The position numbers and the translations under genes are program-made. 64,000 bases of DNA from Lentinus brumalis. Lineage: Eukaryota; Basidiomycota; Agaricomycetes; Polyporales; Polyporaceae. The notes under the pieces were generated by a model that saw only the letters and a program-made list of their open reading frames with translations, was not told the DNA's origin and made no database searches. Each line of letters begins with the position of its first letter. Position 1 is the first letter of the stretch. This document shows positions 21,821 through 32,200 of the stretch, piece after piece. The DNA lies in assembly GCA_001792895.1 (NCBI GenBank), contig MARA01000010.1:1364001-1428000 (forward strand), given 5' to 3'.

Positions 21821-22438
21821 TTACAAGTCTTCTACGTATTTGAGCCATGTATGCACCATCACCGTGCCTTTTGCGCTCGCACTTGGTTGCTTTGACTCTC
21901 GCTCAGGACCAAGAGCCGGCCAGAGGCGAAAAACTTTCCCTATCGCCCCAGTTGCTCGCTCTAGCCTGCATCTGTCTCCACTGCATGCTTCGTGGGCTCT
22001 GGCCTCTTTCTGGGGTCCGGGGAGCTTCTCCGAGACACCTCCGATCCACTCTGCTTGTTCCCTGAAGGCGCCTAGTTTCCAGTCTTGTACCGTAACTCCG
22101 GTCACGTGTGGGAGATCCAGTTCCACCAGTCTGACCGTGTTTCCCCGGCATTCGTTCAGGATGCTTACCCGAACCCATCCGTCTCTAGTTCCTTCAATCC
22201 TCTCTACTCTCCCCACCACATGTGGGTCGTATGGCTGGTAGTCCTCGAGATTTGCGACCTTTCTCGGCATCCTTCCTTTAGATAGTGCGATGATCTTGAC
22301 TTGCAAGCCTTCATGCAGTGGCTTGGAGGGCTGAAGCCAGGTAGCGTACATGTGTGTTAGAACCCCTTGCCTCCCCGGCCCTTCGTATGCACTTCCCCTT
22401 CCGCACCACCATGCGAAAACTCTCGTCACTCCCCGCAT
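21821..22438 (-). CDS. Hypothetical protein, unrecognised
   Basis: This 205-residue minus frame starts at 22438 and has a realistic charged composition, for example LQVKIIALSKGRMPRKVAN and DYQPYDPHVVGRVERIEG, then VSILNECRGNTVRLVELDLP. I do not recognise a domain. It lies upstream, in the same orientation, of the LINE fragment, so it could be a decayed LINE ORF1 or a separate small gene. The overlapping plus frames at 21696-22241 look like shadows. Confidence 0.35.
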   Translation of the reverse strand: MRGVTRVFAWWCGRGSAYEGPGRQGVLTHMYATWLQPSKPLHEGLQVKIIALSKGRMPRKVANLEDYQPYDPHVVGRVERIEGTRDGWVRVSILNECRGNTVRLVELDLPHVTGVTVQDWKLGAFREQAEWIGGVSEKLPGPQKEARAHEACSGDRCRLERATGAIGKVFRLWPALGPERESKQPSASAKGTVMVHTWLKYVEDL

Positions 22439-22449
22439 TCTGTCTTAAT

Positions 22450-23500
22450 TCGCCTCCTTCCCTCCTTCATCGGCTACTCTTCTGTGTTGTTCGTGTTCGC
22501 ATGCCTCACAATCGCGTGTATCCTCACCCTTATCGCTCCTGCTTCTCCTCGTATCACTCCCAATAAGCATCCTGTCCTCAGCTGTGTACTCTCATTGGGA
22601 CACGCTCCTCCTATGAGAGTCTCGAAAGCAAAACCGTGGTGTTCTTGAGCACAGCCCGTGCAGGGGTCATGCTTGTTGGTGGAGACTCGTGCTTGTGGCC
22701 GTGGGTAATTGGGTCCTCGTTAGGGTCGTTAGGGGTATTTATGGGGTAAGGAATGTGTGTCGGTAAGGACGGTGTATATGAAATAGAGTAGAGATCAAAT
22801 CGTGTTCATGGTCAAGGGTTCAGACCAGTGTGAGGGTTTGGTTCTTAAAGTCTGCCTTTCTCCAGCATTCTGTATCTGTCTTATCACTCCGTATCTGCCC
22901 TATCACGCTTTACACATGCTTAGCCCAGGTTATTATCTTCCCACTGCAGGGGAGCCCAGACAGTTGTGGCCAGGCCGGGTCTAGTCTTCTCCGCATTAAT
23001 CTTCGCTCATTGGTTCAGCTCAGCAACTGGTTTGGTTGCATGGAGCCGGATGCGCACTATCGATCCAGATTGGGTCTGAGAGGCGATTTGGAGTGTTTAG
23101 TCTCTGCGCCTAGCTGTTGCGTCTGCCAGCAGTTAGGGTGGACTTTCGAGCCCTCCTGGCCTATCGTTGTCGAAAGGACCAGGGGCTGGAAGTTTGGGAT
23201 AAGCAGCTTGGGACAGGGTAGCAACATACCTGCAGCGCGCAGTCCTTCCCAGACTGCTTCCAACGTCTCTCCCACCTGGTTCGATCTATGCAACATCTAT
23301 GCAACGACGCAGATCAGCTAGGGCCCGTCTCAGAGGGATGGGGAGTCGTGTTACCTGCTCAAAATGTACCTAGTCTACCTGCAATAAAGCATTCCTACCA
23401 GTCACCTATGGATGAGTTCTGGTACGACGTAGAGAGCTTGCTCAGCAACTGTAGTGAGTGTGACAGCAAGGATGAAGTGCAGAACTCACTGGTAATTGGT
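22450..23500. other. Probable 5' leader of Gypsy-1, no gene seen
   Basis: No recognisable LTR end, PBS or gene was found between the hypothetical minus frame and gag. I looked for a match to the region after 38540 and saw none, so the 5' LTR is missing or too diverged. Confidence 0.35.
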
Positions 23501-23517
23501 ACAGACACTTCTGAGGC

Positions 23518-24687
23518 TTGTATAGAGCAGTACAGACCTGGCTTCGTGCCAGCATGGCGGTGATTCGGGAGGTGGACTCGGAAACCGAGGAGCCTAGATG
23601 TCCAAAGACCAAGCAAAGTTCACACGAATTGCATCATGGCAACCACTTACCTCAAAGTTCATCCCAGCGTGAATTTCTCGCTCAATTCGTGAGCGAGCAG
23701 TCAGAATCTGGGAGCTCTTGTGCAGTTTTGACGCATCAGGAGGGCAACTCCGCAGCCTGGACCGGGAAGGGCTGCGCAGGTTCATCCATGAGGCATAGGG
23801 CGGACACGCCGGCCCAGTCCCGTTGCAGGTGGATTGGAGGCTGGTTCTGGGCCACCACCGCTTTGGCTGGAGGATGCGGGCCTCCGAGCCCGTCCAGCTC
23901 GAGCTCAGATTCAAGTGAATCCTCGACGGGCGAATCAGAATCAGCCAGCGAGAGCTCAGATAGCAGTAGCGTGGCAAGCAAAGATTGTCGCCGTCAGGAG
24001 AAGAGCAACACTGAGAAGCAGCATAAGAAGAACCATAAAGACGACCAGTGGCGGATGCAGAAGGCAATGACAGGGGTTAAAATCAAATCACCATTTAACT
24101 GGGACAGTACCCCAGACATAGACCTCTATGATAAATGGACGTATGAGGTCGATACATGGGGCGAACTTAACAGCCTGAACAATAGACTTATTATTAAGTT
24201 GATTGTACAATTAATGACCGGAAAGCCCACCCAGTTCTTTATGTGACATATTGCAACCCGGCAATCCGAGTGGACAGTAAAGAGTTTATATGAAGCTCTA
24301 TTTGATTACTGCTTCCCCTCTGATTACAAGGCCAATCTACGGTACCAGCTGGAGCACGCCGAACAAGAAAACTCCAGAGTGCGCGACTTCGTGCGTAAGA
24401 TCCAGCATCTTGCGGTCCACTTCCCGGACATCACGGACGTACAGCTAGTGCACATATTCTGGCATGGTGTGCACCAACACATCCGCCTGCACCTTATCGA
24501 GAAAGGCTTTGATCCTGAAACGACCAAACTCGATAGGTTAGTCAAGCATGTATTCCGACGTGAGAAGGCGTACATTCAAGCCCAGAAGGAGGAACGGTCG
24601 TTCCGGGGCAGGGTTGCTGGGTGCAGTTGGGGACACTTTGAGTCTCGCACTACTGGCCCACAGCCTTGGAAGCCTAAACCTGAGTAG
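23518..24687 (+). pseudogene. Gypsy-1 gag
   Basis: This is the capsid protein of a Ty3/Gypsy retrotransposon. After a Ser/Glu-rich region (about 23880-23990) comes the retrotransposon gag fold: VKIKSPFNWDSTPDIDLYDK, then YEVDTWGELNSLNNR, GKPTQFFM, and after the stop WTVKSLYEALFDYCFPSDYK and SRVRDFVRKIQHLAVHFPD. One in-frame TGA (24244-24246) interrupts an otherwise continuous frame. If the lost codon was Arg (CGA), a C-to-T change explains it. The start is uncertain; ATG at 23518 is the first in frame. Confidence 0.85.
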
Positions 24688-24699
24688 CCAAACAGTCAG

Positions 24700-24935
24700 C
24701 CTCAGGAGTGACAACACCGGGACTCACCTCAGACGGGAAACAAGGATCCCTCCTCTCGAAACAATGGGCATTCATTGAGCGCCGAAACCCACTCTCCAAG
24801 GAGGAGATGCAGAGACTGCGGGCGGAGGGCCAGTGCTTCTCCTGCAAAGACACTGGACACGAGAGTTGTAACTGTCTGGTTAAGAAGAAGGCGAAGGCCC
24901 TGACGTTGTTGGCCAGCTCAGTACTTGGTGGATAA
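24700..24935 (+). pseudogene. Gypsy-1 gag C-terminus with zinc knuckle
   Basis: In another frame than the capsid part, NPLSKEEMQRLRAEGQ is followed by the CCHC knuckle CFSCKDTGHESCNC (C-x2-C-x4-H-x4-C), which binds RNA during packaging. The stop at 24933-24935 ends the frame. A frameshift near 24690 separates it from the capsid part. Confidence 0.85.
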
Positions 24936-25058
24936 CGCTCGTGCAGCCGAATTGTTCTTGAAGGTATCGTCTGTCTGTCTAGGGACGCTGCCGACGGCAG
25001 GTACCGAGGTACTGCAGAGCCTGATGCTGGGGACGAATACTGTCGACGGATTCATGAC

Positions 25059-25590
25059 ATGTTTGTCAGTTATCATGATCCCCAGCAGGCTTTAGCGGCA
25101 GGAATCTCACCAAATGAATATTTTACGGTATCTGAGTACAATGAGAACACATACGAGGTGTCGGACTGGCTGGCACCTAAACGTTTGCCATTGGAGTACC
25201 TGGTCACTCGTCAGCAGATAGATGAGGAAGACTGGGGAGGAAGACTTGGGCGTACCCGAGATCGTCCAGGCCGAATGGGATGCCTGGATCAGATGACCCC
25301 CATGCAAAGAGTGGGGCATGGGCTTTCCCCCTTGTGATGCGGCTGACGCAGCACACCCGGCCTTGTACTGCTTGCATGTGCATGTATCTGCGCAGGTAAG
25401 GGCTGCATATCCTGATCTGCCTGCAGGGGTGCCGTTAGTCGAAGTGTCTCCTCACCCGCTCGGATATGAGATCGACTCACCATGGTTGGATGAGGAATGG
25501 TACCTCATCATGCATGCGGAGGTGCGTGAGCCGGCATTTGATCCTTGAGCCCTGACTCGCTTGGTGCTAGACGACTACTCCGCCTTCGAC
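25059..25590 (+). pseudogene. Gypsy-1 gag-pol linker, degraded
   Basis: Two overlapping open frames (25059-25337 and 25318-25548) with acidic, aromatic composition, for example EYNENTYEVSDWLAP and VSPHPLGYEIDSPWLDEEW. They lie between the zinc knuckle and the protease. No specific domain is recognised. The region is cut by a 424-bp element at 25595. Confidence 0.5.
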
Positions 25591-25594
25591 TTGC

Positions 25595-26018
25595 TGTTGA
25601 ACTCGGAGCTCTATCTCCGGTTCCTGTGACGGTGTCAAGTCCATACTTGCACCCAAGGACGCATACAGTGCACCCTACTAGCGCCCCTACGCGCTAGCTG
25701 ATGCCCTTCTTCCTTTCCGATATATCGGCGCTTCTTTATGTTTTCCATTTCCCGGGATTGAACTCTTGACCTCCGCACTTTTCATGCATTTTCCTTTTCG
25801 CTCTTTGTTGATTTTCTTTGGCGCTTTTCTGGCTGTGGCTGTTACAACTGTATAGCTTATGTAACACACACCGTAGACAGCGCGCTCGTCAAGCTCTGGG
25901 GTCCTTAGACTTCACAGAGCTCGACATAGGTGTGTAGATTTGCTCTTGTCAATATATCAGACTTCACAGAGCTCGACATAGGCCATTGTGATCACTCTGA
26001 GGCGCACTGCAGCCAACA
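25595..26018 (-). repeat. 424-bp LTR-like element, copy 1, TSD CTTGC
   Basis: Ends are TGTTG/CAACA, flanked by a perfect 5-bp duplication CTTGC (25590-25594 and 26019-26023), inside Gypsy-1. It shares the whole length with copies at 28012, 40046 and 48786. Marks include a 24-bp direct repeat CCTATGTCGAGCTCTGTGAA (plus 4 more bases) near one end, a GTTCAATCCCGGG string, and the palindrome CCGATATATCGG. There is no coding capacity. TG..CA ends plus a 5-bp duplication fit a solo LTR or TRIM of an LTR retrotransposon. Confidence 0.9.
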
Positions 26019-26109
26019 CTTGCACCGAGATTGGTATTGTGTGTCGTGCCGGAAAAGGCGGCGCCAGGCATTGCTACTCGGAGCAGTGTGACCTGGGAGA
26101 AAGACAACT

Positions 26110-26655
26110 AAGTCAGCCAGTAAAGCATCGTCTTTTGAGGCCACTCGACACGCAATAGAGCGCAATGCTATGAAGCCGAAGGACTTCACGCAGGTTGTAC
26201 CGGTCCCAATCGTCGTGCAAGCCTTCGTGAATGGCCACGCGGTCCGAGCGTTGCTTGACGCGGGTTCAATGGCGGATTTTCTGTCTACAACCATCGCAGA
26301 TCAGCTCAAGCTCAAGGTAGAGGTACTCGCGAAGCCCCTACTGGTGCAGCTAGCGGTTCATGGCTCTCATTCGAACATAAACTGTTGCGCGGTCATAGAC
26401 TTCATGTACCAGGACATAGCGACGAAGAGGTGTTTGCATATCGTTAACCTCGATGACTACGACATGATATTAGGGACGCCGTTCTTATTTCAGCACCATA
26501 TTGCAATTGGACTGAATCCGGTGCGCATTTCGGTAGGGGTGGCGGAACCAGTACTGGTGGAGGGCATTGAGACGGCGGGCATCACGTCGGCAGCTGGAGG
26601 GCGAGCTCGAGAAGCTTCAGGAGGAGCTGCGTCGAGATGCACAAGACCTCTGTAA
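26110..26655 (+). pseudogene. Gypsy-1 protease
   Basis: This is a retropepsin-like aspartic protease: VVPVPIVVQAFVNGHAVRAL, then LLDAGSMADFLSTTIAD, then MILGTPFLFQHHIAIGLNP (the ILG motif of the flap-side core). The catalytic triad reads DAGS where DSGS is usual. The N-terminal part continues across the 424-bp insertion. The frame ends at 26655; the RT leader follows in another frame. Confidence 0.85.
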
Positions 26656-27861
26656 GGATGGGGCTAGGGCGGAGCTGCTGCCGCTCAGGACAGTTGACCA
26701 CACCATACCCCTGATAGACGAAAACAAAGTTTATCAGCGGAGAGCATGGGAGGACGCTCTTTACGACACCGGATGGGACTATGGTTAGTCTAGTGCTGCA
26801 TCAGGGTGATATTAATGGTCCTGCCACTTACCAAATGGTGATGAACCATATCTTTGCTCAGTACATAGGCGTGTTCATGGATGTCTATCTGGATGACATT
26901 GTTCTTTATTCAGATACTATAGAGGACCATATGAAGCACGTACACCTTGTGTTCGATGTCTTGCGCCACGAGCAATTGTTCCTGGGCGCCAATAAGATGC
27001 ATTTCTTCGCGCGCAAATTGAAGATCCTCGGGCACATAGTCAATGAACACGGCATAGCCATGGACCCTCATAAGGTCAATAGCACGGTGAACTGGAAAGT
27101 TCCGATGAATCGGAGCCTCCTGAGCAGCTTCCTGGGCGCAGTCAGCTACCTGGCGCCGGACTGTGAGGGCATCCGCATCCCTATGGGCGTGTTAGCTCCC
27201 TTGACCGGCAACATGAAGCCTTGGAACTGGACGCCTACTCACCAGCACACTTTTGAGCAGGTGAAAGCGACAGTGCATAAATGGCGAAATAATCACCGAG
27301 TAGCTCTGGACTACTCGGACAAGGCTCCCACAATCAACCTGGTGACGGACACATCCATGACTGGAGCAAGCAGGTACGTTTGCCAGGGCAACGACTTGCG
27401 GACAGCAAAGGTAGTAGCTTTCTGGTCCGGGAAGTTCAACTCAGCACAACAGAACTACCCGGTACATGAACAGGAGCTACTTGCCCATAGTAGAGTGCCT
27501 GAAGCGGTTCAGACCACTCTTGTATGATGGTGCGGAGTTCCGGATTTGCACAGATCACCGTGCTTTGGAGCACCTTATGCAACAGAAACATCTGTCGCCG
27601 CGACAACACCAGTGGATTGATGTACTGAATGAATTCAAATTCAGTATCCACTACATCCCAGGAGAGACCAATGTACTGGCGGATGCGCTGTCATGGATTT
27701 ACAGTGATGAGCCAGTTGGAATCGAACAGGCGGAGTCTGAGTACATCGGGGACAATGGGGCCGGCGTGCCACAGATGGTTTGGGCTCTAGAAGTCTTGCG
27801 GCCGGTGTACACTGGAGCCGTGGCAATTATCAACTTTTCGCCACAAAGTCAGTCACTATGA
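26567..27861 (+). pseudogene. Gypsy-1 reverse transcriptase and RNase H, internally deleted
   Basis: The leader (RRQLEGELEKLQEELRRDAQ, then NKVYQRR) jumps directly to TLFTTPDGTMVSLVLHQGD, so about 120 residues of fingers and first palm, including the first catalytic Asp, are missing near 26735. The retained part shows VFMDVYLDDIVLYSD (catalytic YLDD), ILGHIVNEHGIAMDPHKV, VSYLAPDCEGIRIPMG, then the RNase H-like part (LVTDTSMTGAS, VAFWSGKFNSAQQNYPVHEQE). A frame change near 27490 leads to RICTDHRALEHL and YIPGETNVLADALS. The order matches Ty3/Gypsy pol. Confidence 0.9.
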
Positions 27862-27957
27862 AACCCATGGGGTTGCTGCGGCCGGTGTACACTGGAGCCG
27901 TGGCAATTATCAACTTTTCGCCACAAAGTCAGTCACTATGAAACCCATGGGGTTGCT
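27798..27957 (+). repeat. 80-bp tandem duplication in Gypsy-1 pol
   Basis: Two essentially identical 80-bp units starting at GCGGCCGGTGTACACTGG, with the start of a third (TGCGGCCG) at about 27957. It lies between RNase H and integrase, where several hundred bases of pol appear to be missing. Confidence 0.9.
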
Positions 27958-28011
27958 GCGGCCGTTACCGGTACCGCGGAGGCTGTGGAAGTTTATCGCC
28001 CGGGGCAGCCG

Positions 28012-28435
28012 TGTTGGCTGCAGTGCACCTCAGAGCGATCACAATGGCCTATGTCGAGCTCTGTGAAGTCTGATATATTGACAAAAGCAAATCTACACAC
28101 CTATGTTGAGCTCTGTGAAGTCTAAGGACCCCAAAGCTCGACGAGCGTGCTGTCTACGGTGTGTGTTACATAAGCTATACAGTTGTAACAGCCACAGCCA
28201 GAAAAGCGCCAAAGAAAATCAACAAAGAGCGAAAAGGAAAATGCATGAAAAGTGCGGAGGTCAAGAGTTCAATCCCGGGAAATGGAAAACATAAAGAAGC
28301 ACCGATATATCGGAAAGGAAGAAGGGCATCAGCTAGCGCGTAGGGGCGCTAGTAGGGTGCACTGTATGCGTCCTTGGGTGCAAGTATGGACTTGACGCCG
28401 TCACAGGAACCAGAGATAGAGCTCCGAGTTCAACA
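28012..28435 (+). repeat. 424-bp LTR-like element, copy 2
   Basis: Same family as 25595-26018, opposite orientation, inside the Gypsy-1 integrase region. The flanks AGCCG (28007-28011) and GGCCG (28436-28440) are a one-mismatch target duplication. Confidence 0.88.
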
Positions 28436-28970
28436 GGCCGATATTGCAGAAGTAGTCTTTGATCATGTCTACAAACTGCACGGGCTGCTTGAACGGATAA
28501 TTAGTGATCGGGACACGCTGTTCACGAACATATTCTGGCACAAGCTGCACGACTTACTCGGGACCAAACTGCGACTGTCTTCTGCTTATCACCCACAGAC
28601 GGACGGGGCCACAGAACGCGTGAATCGCACGATGACACAAATGCTCCGGCAGTGCATCTGTCCAGATCAGCGCAACTGGGTGCAGAAGCTACCTGCAGTG
28701 GAGTTAGCCATGAACATGGTGCATTCGGAAACGACGGGTTTCTCGCCATTTTACTTGAATTATGGGCAAATGCCTCGCTTGTTGATCTGGGAAAGCAGCA
28801 GCGAGTATCCGGGAGTGCAGATAGATGTTCACACAGCGGATGAAAGAGGCTCTCATGGCTGCTCACAATGCTATTATCGAGGCACGGACTTTGCAGGTTG
28901 TGCAGTCGAACAAACATAGGCGGCCAGTGACGTTTCAGGAGGGCGACTTCGTCTATTTGTCCACTTGTTG
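28436..28970 (+). pseudogene. Gypsy-1 integrase core
   Basis: This is the central rve domain of a Gypsy integrase: LHGLLERIISDRDTLFTNIF (second catalytic Asp in SDRD), LGTKLRLSSAYHPQTDGATE and RVNRTMTQMLR (catalytic Glu in ATERVNR), then ETTGFSPFYLNYGQMP. A frame change near 28830 leads to the GDFVYLST segment, where coding breaks at about 28970. The matching continuation (TKNLSIPTGWARKLDPKY) is found at about 38086, so a 9-kb insertion splits the gene. The zinc-binding N-terminal domain was not seen. Confidence 0.9.
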
Positions 28971-29259
28971 GGAAATAGGCCATTCCTGGCAGGGACGATC
29001 GATGAGGAATTGGGAGTCTTTGTATGTTATGAGGAATCTCTGTACTCAATTATAGATGATATGTTAGTTACAACCTAGCATGCAACTTTCTCTGCTGTTC
29101 ATGAATAGTGGAAGTATCACAGTGTATAATCATTATAACACCTGCATAGAGACACAGGTACTATAGGAGCCCTGGTATAAGAATTCACTGGTAGAGGGCA
29201 ATTGGTGCCAATGATCCATATCTTTATGCCATAAACACATAAACAAACATCAATTGACA

Positions 29260-32200
29260 CAAGGGGTATCGAAGAATTCTAGTGCCGACACAGAGCCCGT
29301 GGGGGTGGGGTGGGTGGTCGCCCGACGGAGAGTGAAGTTCGATAAAAGTCCGCCTGCCACAGAAAAAAGTCCGACCCCCCAATTCGGGCAGGTCAGCCGG
29401 CGCTTACACGGGTCGCTCAGCCACCGACGTGTTTAGACACATCTTAATGCGTCCTATCTCATTGTTCTCTGCCCAAACCACCCTCGGCTATGTCGTCGCT
29501 GCCATACATAGCAACTCTCATCATGTATTGTGACTCCACATTACTCTGCTTAGGCTTCCAACCGCTCCGTGTTTGTTTTCCCAACCACACCACCATGTCG
29601 CGACCTCAGCCTCCTCGCAGTGCCGAAACCCTCCGCATTCAAGAGGAGTATTACCGCAGCGGTCAGACTTGTGTCATGGTTATGGATAGGCTTACTCCCG
29701 AAGGTGAGCCTGCTGGCAACAACAAATACACATTCCCTAGGAACAGTTGAGACTTTCCGGACTACCACGATCCATACAACGACTTCTACTCGAATTCTGG
29801 CTCTTCCCCACATAGCCCGCTTTCTGATGCCGACAGCGACGACTTACTGGAGCCGCAAAATCGACAGGGTGCTCCTTCTTCCCCTTCCGACCACGATGCC
29901 CAGAGTTTGAGTCCACGGGCCATTCCTAACCACTTCAACACCATTTACTTCGACTATGCTGATCCTACTATGTCCGAGGATGAGCAAGGGGTTATCCCAT
30001 CGGACAACTCGATTACCCAGACCGTCACATCCATCCCCAAGCCTGCACAAGATCCTGGAGGCTCAGCAGCCGACACGGATCCTTCTCAGAGCCAGCCTAT
30101 GTCAAATGTCAATGCTGAGCAAGCCGACCTCAATCCTCAAGAAGACGAAGTACCTCCCGAGTGTAGTGAGCCCAATGCCAACGGCGTATACACGGAGAGA
30201 CGCAGAGTGAAGGGCAAGTAGGTCAGGGTTCGCCTCAAGGAATGTCCTCTCTGCCGGACGGTGGTGGGACTTGGAGACGGCAAGTCGCTACACACCTTCG
30301 AGAACCATCACATGTCGGTCAAGTGTAAGGAGCAGGCGCACGCTCAGCATCTTAGAGGAGGGGTCCAGCAGCGGCTTGACACCATGTTCCACCGCTCTAC
30401 TCAGTTGTAACCTCAAGGCAAGTTTCAGGTGGCACGGGAGCCCTGACTGCGCGCTCGACCTTCTGAAATCGCTTCAGTCCCTTTGGTCACTACTGCCGCA
30501 CTACTGCCAGCCCCTGCAGCAAACACGTTGGAGGGCACAGGTACTATGTCAGGAAGTGGAGCTGGACCTTCCAGGATAGCCAAGGAAGTTGAGAGCGAAG
30601 TCCGACGGCTGTATGTTAATGCTGGACTATGCCCCGGCGTGGTACTGGACTTTCCCAGTCCCGTTCTCACCCACTACCCCCTCCATCTGCATAACTTCAT
30701 TGAACTTGGCTTCTCACCGCAGTACTGGACTCAAAACTGCTAACACCTCGTCATCCAGAGTGCACGTTGTCATCGGGTCCGGCGTTCAAATGGTCACCCA
30801 TGCCTGAATGTGCTAGCCTGAACACAAGCACTGCGATTCAGAAGCTATGACAATGCGCGACTGACCTACTTCCCCCAACCCTCAACTGGAAGTACATGAA
30901 TTACAACCAGCTCCGAGAGGCTATGGATCGTAAGAACGATGAGAAGAATGCTCTGAAGCTCAAGGTATGTGGCGGAGTCCGAGCCTTTGCTAAAAATCTG
31001 CTGGTGTCAATCCATGTGCTAAACTGAACCCAGGTTCTGACGGATGCCCGGAAGTACAACACAGTTACAGCGCGTCTTACCGACTATGAACGCTTCATGA
31101 ATGCAATCATCAATAGTGACTATGAGAGCGTTGACCGGCTCGTCAACATAGCTATTTGCAACAACAAGAGCATCCGGACATTGTTCGTCGGCTTGAGCTT
31201 GCAATCGCTGGCAAGTACCAGGTCCAAAGCTACGAGGTAAGCCAGTGCTCTCGCTCTCGATGCTTAGTGCTGACATTTGAGCTATCCAGGAAAAGCACTA
31301 TGAGTTGCAGCGGCTGGTGCTCTCTCTCGAAGGACCAAGGCTTGCATATATGCTGGCAAAAGCGCTGAATCTCCCGTCTATTTTAAAGACGCACAAACAT
31401 TCACATACCCCTATCATCCGCCCTTGTATTGCATTCCCCACCGTCGCCGAGATATTGGACACCTGTCCCTGTATAACTCTGGGGCCTTCAAGACTGGACG
31501 AGGCTCTTCAGTAGTGGTTCGTCGCCGTGGATGGAGGTTCCTGGCAGACGAGATGGCCCTCGAAGAGCGTCCTCGCTATGACAGCTTGCGAGATGCGACA
31601 CTCGGAATGGCCCGGGAGGATGCCGATCTTGCCAAGGTCATGCTCGAGACACCGCATGCAGCAGCAGATGCCCTTGAAGAAGGGAGCCTGACACTCGCCA
31701 AAGAGGCGACCGTGATGGCAATTGCTGGGTATGACAAGGAGTATTACGTTGCTTTCCCAGTTCTCATCTCTGAAACGAAGAAGATGGAGGACAAGGCTGG
31801 GCAGGCGCATTGGATTGCAGCAGCCATCGAGGCATGGACGACATCACCCTGTGGTGAAGCTCTCTATGGACCGCTCTGGACGGTAGCCTCTGATGGAGAT
31901 GCTACCTGACGACGCGCACTGCACCATCTCCTCACAAGCCACACCCTCGATAAGAAGCATGCCCTCTATCTGCTTCTTTCAGGACTTCGCAGGCTTAACC
32001 TCAAGTGCAACAGCGAGGCGCGTACCCTCTCCATTGATTATAAACATAAGTTCAAAAGTACGTCCGAGTCTATATGCCGTGCGATCACCGTCTTCCCTGT
32101 CGCGGCCCACTAACAACATTTCAATAGACTTCACCAGTCTTCTGCGTCTTCCCCCGGGCTTGATGGTTCTCGGACATCATGTCCACCATGTCCAGTTGCG

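Noticed and set aside
25687..25869. Conserved 60-63 aa open frames inside the 424-bp element
   Set aside because: The same frames recur in each copy only because the DNA is repeated. They cross the palindrome and direct repeats, differ by frame between copies, and have no start context or domain.
28255..28285. tRNA-like B box (GTTCAATCCCGGG) suggesting a SINE
   Set aside because: No matching A box at the right distance, no poly-A or simple-repeat tail, and the element has TG..CA ends with 5-bp duplications, which point to an LTR.
28995..29009. 15-bp inverted repeat as proven TIR of element X
   Set aside because: A 15-bp match is not rare by chance among all pairs in 64 kb, it starts 24 bases inside the apparent break, and no clear duplication accompanies it. 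Kept only as a hint.
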